DNA from: Micavibrio sp. UBA6147
Lineage (GTDB): Bacteria > Pseudomonadota > Alphaproteobacteria > Micavibrionales > UBA1664
Reading direction: 5' to 3'
Assembly: GCA_002423185.1 (NCBI GenBank)
Contig: DIUX01000001.1
Span: 516,050-580,049, forward strand
Length of the DNA stretch: 64,000 bases
Positions 43,966-52,818 of this stretch are shown in pieces (positions within the stretch are counted from its first letter, which is position 1; the number at the start of each line of letters is the position of its first letter). A model generated the notes under the pieces. That model did not search any database. It was not told the DNA's origin and saw only the letters and a program-made list of their open reading frames with translations. The translations under genes and the position numbers were made by a program.

Positions 43966-46443
43966 CTACGAAACCATTTCCAACCTCCAGGCTTGTGCGC
44001 TGCGTTTTGCGGTATCTGGCACAAGGCGAAGGTCAGCAATGACCCGGTTTTCATGCCTTTTGATCCAACGCCCCAGACTTTTATTGCTTATGCCAAGCTT
44101 GGCATCGGGGGCAATGTCTTCAAGGATTTCACGTAGTTCCGGATTCCTGAATGATTCTGTTACGAGTTCACGCACCATGACGGGGCGCTTGCCGAAACAG
44201 TCCTGCCAGTATTCCATGAGCCTGCTGAGCACGGCGCGGTCGGGATCGTCGCCGATAGCCTGGAGCGCCGAGACCATCGGGTTGGGAAGCCCCAGCCACA
44301 TGAGCGGCTGGCAGCACAGGTCGATCCATTCATTGTAGCTGACAAGGCGCTTGCAGGGTTGCTGGGGCCGACCTGCAACGATCCATGCGCGAATGATGGT
44401 CAGTGCCGCCGACACGTATTTTCCGCGCTGTGCCAGCAAGTCTTCATACAGTTTGGGGTTGTTGTATTCCTTTGTCTCCGGCGCTTCGCATTTGGCATCA
44501 AGGGTTATTGTGATGGTGCGCCGACCCATGTCCTGAACCGGGCCGACATTGTTGCCGCTGGACAGGAACAGTGTCCGTGTGCTTACGCTTGCCATCTTCG
44601 ACACGCCCAGCATCCTGGCTGAGAAGTTCTCTTCGGTCAAAACGGCGCACATCGATGGAAACGGAAATAAATCAACCGTCATGTTGTCAAAGTTGATGGC
44701 GGCAGGTGATTTCAGCAATTCGGCGAACAGGAGCTTTTTGCATTCCTCTTCGTCCTGGGGAAACGTCGTTGGCGCGACAGAGTGCGGTGTGCAGAAGGTC
44801 GCGATAATGGTGCCAAGGTACGATTTGCCGGAGCCTATCTGCGGCGCACTGGTATGAAACATTGGGGCTTTTGGCAGGCTTACCCTGACAGCGGCGGTCA
44901 ATATACCCGAAAGCGCGGCAGCCCTGTCCGTTTCTCCTTTGAAGCAAAACTCGTTCAGCAGGCCTTGAATGACCACCAGCGCTTCCTGAGCCTGTTCCCG
45001 CGTAGGGTGTTCGGGCACGAAAAAATCCTTTTCCGTGAACACGCCGTACATGCCGCTATCGGGATCATAGTCGGGCGATAGCATGAGGGTGCCATCAGGC
45101 CGTAGGTATGGCTGACGGGCAAGACCTTGCAGAACGGGAAGATATTTGTAGGACGGCTGGTCAAAAAGCGCATTCGGGTAGTGCACGGGGGGATCAATAG
45201 CAACCATTGATTCCGACCGCTTATCGTATCTTTCCCAGTTGGCCGCAACTGCCATAGCGACCCGGATGCCGGATTGTTTGATTTCATAGATTTTGGTTTC
45301 CTTTGTGCCGGGATCGGTCGAGATAATCACAATGCAGCCGCCCCGCTGGAAATACCGCAACGTCTTCGCCAGTTCATATTCTGCGGCGTCGATAATTTTT
45401 GCCATTTCGCCGGGGGTAGCATAAATGGTTGGTTTCATGCAGGCCGCTTTGGGTGCGACTTCCAGAAATTCCAAAAGTTCCTTTATGTGCCGCTCATGGC
45501 AATGCCCATGATGGCATTTAAACCCGCCGATGGCATAGCTGTCATCCGGTTCAAAGTAGGCCGCTCCGTCATCGGCGGCGTTTGTATGCTCATGTACCCA
45601 GGGACATGTAATGCCATGTATTCCATCGCCGAAAGGGGTTTTATACAGCCCCCGCTTTTTCAGAGCAGAGAGGGCAGGGTTTTCATTGGCAACAGGAAAG
45701 TGAACTGGGTCTCCGGCAGCGGGGCGCGGCGCTTTGTTCTTCTCCCTGGATGCTGCGGGGACTTCTTCTAGGTAATCCGCCAGCCCATAACCCGCTATCA
45801 GCTCTCCCATGCTGTAACGGTTTTCAGGTTTCCAAAGTCGCAGACGGCAGGGAAATAGAGGGGTGTGCTTGCTGTTGACAGCGCAGGGCAGGCGGGCAAG
45901 CCGGGCGGTAGGGCCACCTGCGCCGGGGTCGCACAGTCCCGCCGCAATCACGGCCTTCATAAATTTTTCAGCCTGCTCTTTGTCGGTGACGGGCGTTGAG
46001 AGAATATAAATAACCTGTGAGTTTCCGGGTGATGTCTCGATCATGACCGAAGATTCCATCATAATCCGCTCTATGGGTACTTTTGTCCCAACGTCGTCGA
46101 ACATGACAGCGTATAAAGCTGAGAAGCTTTTTCTTTTACGGCTGTAGAACCCTTTCTCATCGGCGTCGTAAATACTCAAGCTGAAATAATTGTTGTTTTC
46201 GTTGTGCATGTGCGAGGATTGCAGCGCCCGTCTTCTATCTAGCCCCTTCCAGACGCTGTTGTTTTTCAGCATGCTGGGGTTTTCAACAAAGCTCACCAGT
46301 ATGGGCTGTGCATCTTGTTCTACGCTTCCAAATATAGTTTCCAGAAACGCCTCGTTCGTGATGCCTGAGGTTTTATTGATTTTGTAGGTTTCGGAGAACT
46401 GATCCGGGAAAATTGTCTTGTTAGGGGATGAAAGCTCAGTCAT
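43966..46443 (-). CDS. Mobile-element primase-helicase
   Basis: An 825-residue replication protein. The N-terminal ~220 residues look like a RepB-type archaeo-eukaryotic primase, with AVMFDDVG supplying the metal-binding acidic pair (about 116-117). A zinc-binding segment follows (about 280-316: ITCPWVHEH then KCHHGHCHERH). The C-terminal half is a P-loop helicase-like ATPase (APQIGSGKSYLGT, about 534-546) with INFDNM as probable Walker B. The start at 46443 has a GGGGG-type SD and overlaps the AlpA gene by 8 bp. It probably replicates the excised element. Confidence 0.82.
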   Translation of the reverse strand: MTELSSPNKTIFPDQFSETYKINKTSGITNEAFLETIFGSVEQDAQPILVSFVENPSMLKNNSVWKGLDRRRALQSSHMHNENNNYFSLSIYDADEKGFYSRKRKSFSALYAVMFDDVGTKVPIERIMMESSVMIETSPGNSQVIYILSTPVTDKEQAEKFMKAVIAAGLCDPGAGGPTARLARLPCAVNSKHTPLFPCRLRLWKPENRYSMGELIAGYGLADYLEEVPAASREKNKAPRPAAGDPVHFPVANENPALSALKKRGLYKTPFGDGIHGITCPWVHEHTNAADDGAAYFEPDDSYAIGGFKCHHGHCHERHIKELLEFLEVAPKAACMKPTIYATPGEMAKIIDAAEYELAKTLRYFQRGGCIVIISTDPGTKETKIYEIKQSGIRVAMAVAANWERYDKRSESMVAIDPPVHYPNALFDQPSYKYLPVLQGLARQPYLRPDGTLMLSPDYDPDSGMYGVFTEKDFFVPEHPTREQAQEALVVIQGLLNEFCFKGETDRAAALSGILTAAVRVSLPKAPMFHTSAPQIGSGKSYLGTIIATFCTPHSVAPTTFPQDEEECKKLLFAELLKSPAAINFDNMTVDLFPFPSMCAVLTEENFSARMLGVSKMASVSTRTLFLSSGNNVGPVQDMGRRTITITLDAKCEAPETKEYNNPKLYEDLLAQRGKYVSAALTIIRAWIVAGRPQQPCKRLVSYNEWIDLCCQPLMWLGLPNPMVSALQAIGDDPDRAVLSRLMEYWQDCFGKRPVMVRELVTESFRNPELREILEDIAPDAKLGISNKSLGRWIKRHENRVIADLRLVPDTAKRSAQAWRLEMVS

Positions 46444-46708
46444 GGTTGTTTCCCCCTTGCTTCGTGGGGTATTTGTCCATGCTGGCAAGCCATTCTTTAA
46501 TGGCTTCTGGCGTAATAAGCGTGCGCTTGCCGAATTTCAGCGCCTTTAGCTTGCCACTGTTGATGGCGCGGTAGATCATGGCGGGGCATGTGCCGACCGC
46601 TTGGGCGGTTTCGGGCACCGAGTAACTCAGCTTCTCAACGGGGGCGTTTGTGTCGGCTTTGCCGTTTTGCACCTGCGGCTCAGTGGGCGTCGTGTCGGGG
46701 TGTCTCAT
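46436..46708 (-). CDS. AlpA/excisionase-type helix-turn-helix protein
   Basis: A 90-residue protein. After a polar leader the MerR-like winged HTH (about 27-80) reads KLSYSVPETAQAVGTCPAMIYRAINSGKLKALKFGKRTLITPEAIKEWL across the usual signature. I chose the ATG at 46708 because AAGGAGAG precedes it. In P4-like elements such proteins activate excision or integrase expression. It is coupled to the primase gene. Confidence 0.82.
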   Translation of the reverse strand: MRHPDTTPTEPQVQNGKADTNAPVEKLSYSVPETAQAVGTCPAMIYRAINSGKLKALKFGKRTLITPEAIKEWLASMDKYPTKQGGNNHD

Positions 46709-46820
46709 CTTTCTCTCCTTTGTCCGTTTACAGGCGTGCATTGCCGCCTGCTGAGGGCAATACTCGCTCATGGAGAGAACGGTGCGTTAATGGGGAAAAA
46801 GGCGGGAACGATATGAAAAT

Positions 46821-47429
46821 CTATTTTTTGTCTTTTGAAGACGCGGCTTCTCTTGCGATGCGCACCCTTTCTTCGTAATCGGGGCGCGCCTGAAATTTTT
46901 TGAGCTTCTCTCTTTTCTCTTTCCAGTTTTTTAAAAATGTTTCGTCCAACATCCAGGGACGAACGGTTTGTCTAAGATCGTTCTTGCCCGACGCGGGAGA
47001 TTTCAACAACGGCCTTAAACCGCCAGCCTCTAGCAGGGCGGTTGCCGCAAAGGGCACGACGTTGATTTCGGCATCTTCTAAAACGCTGGGATCGTATTCC
47101 CAAGCCAAACAGCTTGCCACATGGTTTTTCTGCAATGATATTCCCGCTTTTTTTCCATTCTCTAAAAGTCTTTTCAACTCCTGAATCTCTTCCGGGATCG
47201 GTGAGATACCGTTGAGGACGCACCTTTTCTCAAGTACAGCGGCCTCTTGCTTGAGCCTGTCTTTCCATTTTCTATCCGCTTTGGATACTTCGGAAATTTT
47301 TAGACCTTCTTTTTTTGATTTCGCCCTTAATTTTTCTTCACTGTGAAATAGCGCAATCAGCTCGCTTGCTCGACCTCTGATATGAAATTCCAAACCGTCT
47401 GAATATCCGAGATAGTTTTTCTTTTTCAT
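46821..47429 (-). CDS. Hypothetical island protein
   Basis: A 202-residue soluble, Lys/Glu-rich helical protein that I do not recognise. It has a coiled region (about 30-95) and a basic helical end (FLKNWKEKREKLKKFQARPDYEERVR). The start overlaps the integrase stop by 4 bp, so it is coupled to the integrase. Confidence 0.65.
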   Translation of the reverse strand: MKKKNYLGYSDGLEFHIRGRASELIALFHSEEKLRAKSKKEGLKISEVSKADRKWKDRLKQEAAVLEKRCVLNGISPIPEEIQELKRLLENGKKAGISLQKNHVASCLAWEYDPSVLEDAEINVVPFAATALLEAGGLRPLLKSPASGKNDLRQTVRPWMLDETFLKNWKEKREKLKKFQARPDYEERVRIAREAASSKDKK

Positions 47430-48682
47430 TTCTTGCCAATTTTGCCAAATTGTACGGGGATAACTTTGCCGGTTGCGGCAACCGTATCAAGGTAATCCGC
47501 CCATTCCTGCATCATCACCGCGCGTTGCTTGATGAAAGTGGAGCGGTCATAGGCTTCACCGAGCGGCCCAGCGGCTTTGTGTGCAAGTTGTGCCTCGATG
47601 ACGTCGGGGGCATAATCGAGCTTCTCGCGGATCGTCGTGCGGGCCAAAGCACGGAATCCATGCGCGGTCATGCGGTCTTTAAAGCCCAGCTTCTGCAAGG
47701 CTACGCGCACCGTACCGTCGCTCATCGGCTCTTTTGGCCTTATTTGGCTGGGAAAAACTAAATCGGTATTGATGTGCTTCACTTCCTCGCGCTGTTCTTC
47801 CAAAATCTTTAGCGCCTGTCGGGAGAGGGGCACGATGTGAGGGCGACGCATCTTCATGCGTTCCGCTGGAATGACCCACCGTTTATCGTCCCATTCAATC
47901 TCGCTCCATCTAGCCTGTCTAATTTCTCCGGGCCGAAGAAAAGTCAGCATGGAAAGTTTGATCGCCCGGCGCGTGCGGCCATAAAGACGGGCATCGTTAC
48001 GCTCCAGCGCCTCCAACAGCTCAGGAAGCTCCTTTGCATCGATGGCGGCGAAATGTTTTGTCTTACGTTTTTTTAGCGCCCCCCGCAGATGCACGGTGAC
48101 GTCTTCTTTGCATTTGGCCGTTTGTATTCCATAACGAAAAACCTGACCGCAGATTTGCCTTGTGCGTCCCGCAAGGTCGAGAGCGCCGCGCTTTTCGATT
48201 TTACGCAGCATATCGAGAACGTCGGGAGCATCAATGCTGCTTATTGGCATTGTGCCGATGAAGGGGAATATATCGGTTTCAAGGCGATGCTTGATGTTTG
48301 CAGTGTGTTTCTCGCTCCAACGGCCTTCCTGATTCTCGTGCCACTCTAGGGCGACAGCATGAAAGGTATTGGCCGCATTGCGAAGGATTTCTCGGCGATT
48401 TTCCTGCTTGGCCGTCGAGGGATCAATGTCCTTGTCCAGCAGCTTCCTGGCTTCAATGCACTTTGTCTTGGCGTCGGCCAGCCCGACGATGGGGTAGTGG
48501 CCCAAGGAAATGCGCTTTTCTTTACCCAGATAGTAGTATTTCAAGCGCCACAGCTTGCTTCCCGCGGGTGTGACTTCGAGATAAAGGCCGTTCCTGTCGA
48601 AGACTTTATAGGGCTTTTCCTCAGGTTTCAGGGCTTTTATGGCCACATCTGAGGCTATGTTTTTCTCTTTTTTCTTTTTCAT
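47426..48682 (-). CDS. P4-type tyrosine integrase
   Basis: A 418-residue site-specific recombinase. The N-terminal arm-binding domain (about 10-95) is the DUF4102 type (LYLEVTPAGSKLWRLKYYYLGKEKRISLG). The catalytic domain carries Arg250 (LRPGEIRQARW), His341 and Arg344 (HGFRALART), His368 (LAHK) and nucleophile Tyr378 (AYDRSTF), so it appears intact. I chose the ATG at 48682, preceded by a GGGGG SD. That SD lies in the TTGCCCC arm repeat, so the protein could repress its own translation or transcription. It reads away from tRNA-Cys. Confidence 0.93.
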   Translation of the reverse strand: MKKKKEKNIASDVAIKALKPEEKPYKVFDRNGLYLEVTPAGSKLWRLKYYYLGKEKRISLGHYPIVGLADAKTKCIEARKLLDKDIDPSTAKQENRREILRNAANTFHAVALEWHENQEGRWSEKHTANIKHRLETDIFPFIGTMPISSIDAPDVLDMLRKIEKRGALDLAGRTRQICGQVFRYGIQTAKCKEDVTVHLRGALKKRKTKHFAAIDAKELPELLEALERNDARLYGRTRRAIKLSMLTFLRPGEIRQARWSEIEWDDKRWVIPAERMKMRRPHIVPLSRQALKILEEQREEVKHINTDLVFPSQIRPKEPMSDGTVRVALQKLGFKDRMTAHGFRALARTTIREKLDYAPDVIEAQLAHKAAGPLGEAYDRSTFIKQRAVMMQEWADYLDTVAATGKVIPVQFGKIGKK

Positions 48683-48683
48683 C

Positions 48684-48723
48684 TTGCCCCCGTAAATGGC
48701 TGCCTGCCCCTGTAACTTGCCCC
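48684..48723 (+). repeat. Right integrase arm-type repeats
   Basis: TTGCCCCC (48684-48691), CTGCCCC (48704-48710) and TTGCCCC (48717-48723), in the same orientation as the two copies at the left end. Confidence 0.5.
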
Positions 48724-48776
48724 TAAAATTTATCAATGTGGGTTAATGACAGTAGTCTATCATAAACACAGAAAAC

Positions 48777-48806
48777 AAAAAAGCCCCGTGTTCAAGGGGC
48801 TTTTTT
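48777..48806. terminator. Bidirectional terminator between integrase and tRNA-Cys
   Basis: AAAAAAGCCCC (48777-48787) pairs with GGGGCTTTTTT (48796-48806), 8-nt loop. It would insulate the integrase from tRNA transcription. Confidence 0.85.
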
Positions 48807-48847
48807 AGTCATCTGTAGTCAGTGGTGAACACTGTTAAAATGATAGG

Positions 48848-48921
48848 TGGAGGCACGAGCCGGAATCGAACCGGCATACAAGGATTTGCAGTCCTCTGCA
48901 TCACCATTCTGCCATCGCGCC
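48848..48921 (-). tRNA. tRNA-Cys (GCA)
   Basis: A 74-nt cloverleaf on the minus strand: acceptor GGCGCGA pairs with TCGTGCC (one G-T), anticodon loop CTGCAAA gives GCA, T arm GGTTCGATTCC, CCA encoded. Its 3' end faces the integrase and is the likely attachment site. Confidence 0.95.
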
Positions 48922-49322
48922 ACCGGATGCAATCTTTAAAGTTTAGAATGGTATCGCCACTTATTACACCATCTTTATAAAAAATCCAAAGGGTTTTCTC
49001 TGGTTTTTTTTAATTGCCTGAATTACATTTATTGAACGGTTCAACAACGTAAGGGGCGTTCACACGCGCATCCAACATGAATGACCGACTCGTCAATACC
49101 TGCCGCTACACCCCACGCCATTTCCCACATCACTCTACATCACTCCACGCCAATCCCCACCAAATCTTCTGGGGCTTACCGGCCAGAAGGGGCTCAAACA
49201 AATAAATTTGTATGCAGAGTGAGGCTTTCTTGCTTTGCAATTAAGGCGCATCGCGCTATCCTTTACCCGCGTTATCCTTCCAAGAACCCTGCCGGTCACG
49301 GCAATAATAAAGAGCATTAAGA
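48922..49322. other. Gene-free region between tRNA-Cys and the PIMT-like gene
   Basis: No supported gene. A promoter candidate for the next gene is TTGCAA, a 16-bp spacer and TATCCT, about 60 bp before its start. An open frame at 49081-49320 has no SD and a composition unlike the neighbours, so I rejected it. Confidence 0.5.
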
Positions 49323-49979
49323 ATGAATTTCAGTGAAGCCCGCAAAAACATGGTTGAGTGCCAGCTCAGAACAAACGGCATCACCAATCAAAAAATCGTT
49401 CAGGCCTTTATGACGATCCCGCGGGAGGATTATTACCCTGCGCATCTCGCCTCTTGCGCCTATCTGGACGAAGATGTGTGCATCGCCAATGACCGCTGGG
49501 CGCTCGAACCTCTGGTCGAGGCGCGGATGATGAGCGCCGCCCAACTCGCGCCGACCGATGTTGTGTTGCTGGTTGGGGCGTCGTCGATGACACTGACGGC
49601 TTATCTGTCGCAAATCGTGACCACCGTGATTGTTATTGACGAGGATGCCGCGCTTTTGGATCAGGCTCAAGCCATCGCGCAAAAACATGAAATCGGTAAC
49701 GTCGCCTATATCCACAGCCCCATGACACAAGGCTATGCGGAAGAGGCTCCCTATGACGTGATTATCCTGTCCGGCGCGGTTTGCGAAGTGCCAAACACGT
49801 TGTTCAGCCAGATTGTCGATGGCGGGCGGCTGGCCTGCATCGAAAAGAAACATGAAAAATCACAAGGCGATTTAAAACTCTATAAAAAGATGGGGTTGTC
49901 GGTGTCGGGGAGTTTTCTCGGCAACGCCAACACCCCTTTCCTTAAAGGCTTTGCCCCTACAACAGAATTCGAGTTCTAA
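49323..49979 (+). CDS. Protein-L-isoaspartate O-methyltransferase-like protein
   Basis: A 218-residue protein. The N-terminal PIMT signature is present (MVECQLRTNGITNQKIVQAFMTIPREDYYP), and the end resembles PIMT (VDGGRLACIEKK). The SAM-binding motif I, usually close to GxGxG, reads VLLVGASSMTLTAYLS, which lacks the glycines, so catalysis is doubtful. Its place directly before tolC (2-bp gap) is typical of alphaproteobacteria. Confidence 0.8.
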   Translation: MNFSEARKNMVECQLRTNGITNQKIVQAFMTIPREDYYPAHLASCAYLDEDVCIANDRWALEPLVEARMMSAAQLAPTDVVLLVGASSMTLTAYLSQIVTTVIVIDEDAALLDQAQAIAQKHEIGNVAYIHSPMTQGYAEEAPYDVIILSGAVCEVPNTLFSQIVDGGRLACIEKKHEKSQGDLKLYKKMGLSVSGSFLGNANTPFLKGFAPTTEFEF

Positions 49980-49981
49980 GC

Positions 49982-51880
49982 ATGATAAAGCCATTCAAAC
50001 AATGGCGCGGCGGCCGTGTTCGCGCACATCTTTATGTTTCCCTTTTGGGCGCTGTGTCTGTGATGACGCTGTGCGGCGTTGATCGGGGATATGCGGAAGA
50101 GCCCGCGGCGCAAGACGCGGCCCCGTATGCCCAATCCTTGAATATGCGGTGGTTGAGCGACAAGGATGCAGCACTCCTTGCAGCGCCATCTGAAGAGGTC
50201 GCTAAACCGGTCGCCCCCGCTGCATCATATGATGACACCGCCGATATAGTTAACAGCAGGGCGCAGGAGCCAAGCATTGCCGATGCCGATGCCTCAAACA
50301 TACACGAGGCCGCAAAAATAATAGACGCAGACATGGACGCCCCCTATGACGGCGGCGCCGTTATTCCACGTCCATCACCCGATGAACCAGCCGCAGCGCA
50401 GGTTATCGCGCCCTTAGCCCCCGCGATAGATGACACAGCAGCCGCGCAGGAAAACACGGAAAAAGAATGGCTTGATGCGCACAGCCCTGATGAAGAACAA
50501 TTCGTATCGCTGGACGACATTGATCCCGCGCTCCTTGCAGGGGAAGGGGAGATGCCCACGGATATGGATATGAACGGGCTTTATTCCATTTTGGCCCACA
50601 CCCATAAAACAAACCCAGTCTTGAAAGCACAACGGGAGCAGCTCCGTCTGGCCTATGAACAAGTTTTCGAGGCCGAGAGCGGATGGCTCCCCAATGTGCA
50701 AACCGATGCGAGTGTCGAGAGTGCCTTCAACAATGTCGAACCTGGCGGAAGCTCAGACAACACCGCCAAGCGCGTCAGTGTGTCGGTGAGCCAACCCGTC
50801 TATCGTTCGGGACGGACGGTTAACGCGTCCTCACGCGAAACATTAACATCGCAAGCCGCCTACCATGATTATTTGGCCGAAATACAATCGGTTTTGTTGC
50901 AAACCATCACGGCCTATATTGACGTTGTCGCGGCAAAATCACAGGTCGATTTGAACAAAGGCAATGTTGAACGCCTGAGCGAAGAAAACATGGCCACCAG
51001 CCAACAATTCGAGGTTGGCCAACTCACCAAAACGGATGTCAGTCAATCCGATGCCCGCCTTGCGCGGGGGCGATCCGACATTATTCGTGCAGAGGGCGAG
51101 CTCAAAGGCCAATTGGCGGTGTTTAAACAAGTGTCCGGTCTGAGCCTGAACATAGAGGATTTCGAATTCCCCGATCAGACCGAAATAAAAACTCCCGATT
51201 CTTTGGAATCCGCGATTCGAACGGGCTTGAGGGATCATCCTTCGATGGCCGCGGCAAATTACCGGATCAAATCTTCCCAAGCCAATATTTCCGCAAGTTA
51301 CAGCGAATTATTGCCGGAAGTGTCCTTAAACGGGGCCTTGGAGAAGGGCTATGACCCGCATCCGGGGTTGTTGGACGAGCAATCCTCCGCAACGCTTAGC
51401 CTGAGCGCTACAATCCCGTTTTATGATGCGGGCGTATCGCGTTCTCGCGTGCGGCAATCAAAGATCAATAAATATGTCGAAACCAACAACCGCGAATCTG
51501 TGGCCAGAGCTGTCCGCCAAACCGTGACAACGGCGTGGGAGGACTACATCACGGCAAAAGCGGTTCTCGAATCCGGTATGGTTCAGGTCGAAGCAGCACG
51601 AATTGCCCGTGAAGGCGTCTACCGAGAGCGTGAAGTCGGTGCCAGAACCGTCCTTGACGCCCTTGATGCCGACCAAGAATTGCTGGATGCGGAGGTCGCC
51701 TTAATTAACGCACGGCGCGATCTTTTGGTGTCTGAATTTTCATTGCTGGCCGCTACAGGCCGCCTTTTGCCTGAAAACTTAGGGTTCAACCGAATCATTA
51801 CGCCACAAGATAATGAAAATTATGTGCGCGATGCCTCCCGCGATTTTTTCTCAACCGATGTAAAGCCTATGGATAAATAA
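49982..51880 (+). CDS. tolC: TolC-family type I secretion outer-membrane protein with long N-terminal extension
   Basis: A 632-residue outer-membrane channel, about 150-200 residues longer than usual. A signal sequence (about 15-40) is followed by an acidic, Ala/Pro-rich extension (about 40-195; for example PSPDEPAAAQVIAPLAPAID) before the normal TolC start (LYSILAHTHKTNPVLKAQRE). The two repeats follow, including SVSQPVYRSGR and LSATIPFYDAGVSRSRVRQS. By family it joins inner-membrane exporters to the outside. It is adjacent to the PIMT-like gene and popZ. Confidence 0.9.
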   Translation: MIKPFKQWRGGRVRAHLYVSLLGAVSVMTLCGVDRGYAEEPAAQDAAPYAQSLNMRWLSDKDAALLAAPSEEVAKPVAPAASYDDTADIVNSRAQEPSIADADASNIHEAAKIIDADMDAPYDGGAVIPRPSPDEPAAAQVIAPLAPAIDDTAAAQENTEKEWLDAHSPDEEQFVSLDDIDPALLAGEGEMPTDMDMNGLYSILAHTHKTNPVLKAQREQLRLAYEQVFEAESGWLPNVQTDASVESAFNNVEPGGSSDNTAKRVSVSVSQPVYRSGRTVNASSRETLTSQAAYHDYLAEIQSVLLQTITAYIDVVAAKSQVDLNKGNVERLSEENMATSQQFEVGQLTKTDVSQSDARLARGRSDIIRAEGELKGQLAVFKQVSGLSLNIEDFEFPDQTEIKTPDSLESAIRTGLRDHPSMAAANYRIKSSQANISASYSELLPEVSLNGALEKGYDPHPGLLDEQSSATLSLSATIPFYDAGVSRSRVRQSKINKYVETNNRESVARAVRQTVTTAWEDYITAKAVLESGMVQVEAARIAREGVYREREVGARTVLDALDADQELLDAEVALINARRDLLVSEFSLLAATGRLLPENLGFNRIITPQDNENYVRDASRDFFSTDVKPMDK

Positions 51881-51949
51881 TAATCAGGCTTTGACAAGTC
51901 TGATGATTTTCTACAGACTTGACTTGATTAATGAATTTTTAATGTTTCC

Positions 51950-52702
51950 ATGTCGAGCACAGATAAAAAAGAAGATGAACCGTCGATTGAGGAAATTCTG
52001 GCTTCTATCCGCCAGATTATCTCCGACGATGATGAGGAAGCGGAGGACAAAACCCCCGCGCCCGACCCTGTTGAGGATGACGATGTTATGTCGGCGCTCG
52101 CAGGGGATGACTTTGACGTGCCCGAAGCCAAGCCTGCGCCCAAACCAGCGCCTGAGCCGATGACGGAGCCTAAAGTAGCCCCTAAGCCTGCTGCACCCAA
52201 AGCAGAAAAACCAGCCGCCACCCCAGAAAAGCCCAAGGCTGAAGATGAGGATATATTCGATTTGACCGAGGTCGTTCCGGCAGAAGAAGAAGACGTCGAT
52301 ATTTTCGACACCAAGGCGCTTGAAGGTGTTATTGACTTTGGCGATGATGATTTTGATGACACTCCTCCCGAAGTGGCGGACGTCGAAGACATAGAAATCG
52401 AAGAAGAGCCAGAACCGGAAATCGAAGAAGAGCCGGAGCCTGAGCCTGAAATCGAAGAAGACACCCAATCCGATGATTCCATTTTGACTCAAAGCGCCGC
52501 CGTAGCCGCCTTTGACGGATTCGCGAAATTGGCAAGCTCAATCCAGATGAGCCGGAACCCCGGTTCAACGCTGGAAGACGTCGTGCGTGACTTGCTGAAG
52601 CCGATGCTGCGCGACTGGCTGGACGACAATCTTCCGCCGCTCATCGAAAAACTTGTCCGTGAAGAGCTGGAAAAGCTTGCCCGCAAGTCGATGGGCAAGT
52701 AA
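51950..52702 (+). CDS. popZ: Polar organizing protein PopZ (DUF2497)
   Basis: A 250-residue protein with the PopZ layout. It has an N-terminal interaction helix (EPSIEEILASIRQIISDDDE), a long acidic, Pro-rich disordered linker (about 30-165), and a conserved C-terminal oligomerisation region (LEDVVRDLLKPMLRDWLDDN and LPPLIEKLVREELEKLAR). In Caulobacter PopZ forms a polar condensate that anchors the ParB/parS centromere and recruits cell-cycle proteins. Placement upstream of valS is conserved. A 7-bp inverted repeat (51896-51902/51914-51920) lies upstream. Confidence 0.93.
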   Translation: MSSTDKKEDEPSIEEILASIRQIISDDDEEAEDKTPAPDPVEDDDVMSALAGDDFDVPEAKPAPKPAPEPMTEPKVAPKPAAPKAEKPAATPEKPKAEDEDIFDLTEVVPAEEEDVDIFDTKALEGVIDFGDDDFDDTPPEVADVEDIEIEEEPEPEIEEEPEPEPEIEEDTQSDDSILTQSAAVAAFDGFAKLASSIQMSRNPGSTLEDVVRDLLKPMLRDWLDDNLPPLIEKLVREELEKLARKSMGK

Positions 52703-52818
52703 AAAACATCTGACATTCTGTGCGTAAGGCGTTACAGTGTCGGTCGTGAGATCGCACTGGCACCGTTGCCGTTGATCGCGACACAGACATACAAAAGAAC
52801 CCCAGCAAGAGAAACGCA

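Larger units (their letters stand above)
34745..48870. mobile_element. Integrative element at tRNA-Cys carrying metal efflux genes
   Basis: The right end is the 3' part of tRNA-Cys, abutted by a P4-type integrase. The left end is inferred from an imperfect direct copy of the tRNA-Cys T arm (34745-34760; 13 of 16 bases match 48855-48870), and from TTGCCCC repeats just inside both ends. Contents: metal efflux operon, three-gene unknown operon, primase-helicase, AlpA-like protein, one hypothetical protein, integrase. There are no structural phage genes and no conjugation genes. Confidence 0.7.

Noticed and set aside
49081..49320. 79-residue plus-strand frame before the PIMT-like gene
   Set aside because: No SD, unusual composition, and it overlaps the likely promoter of the next gene.
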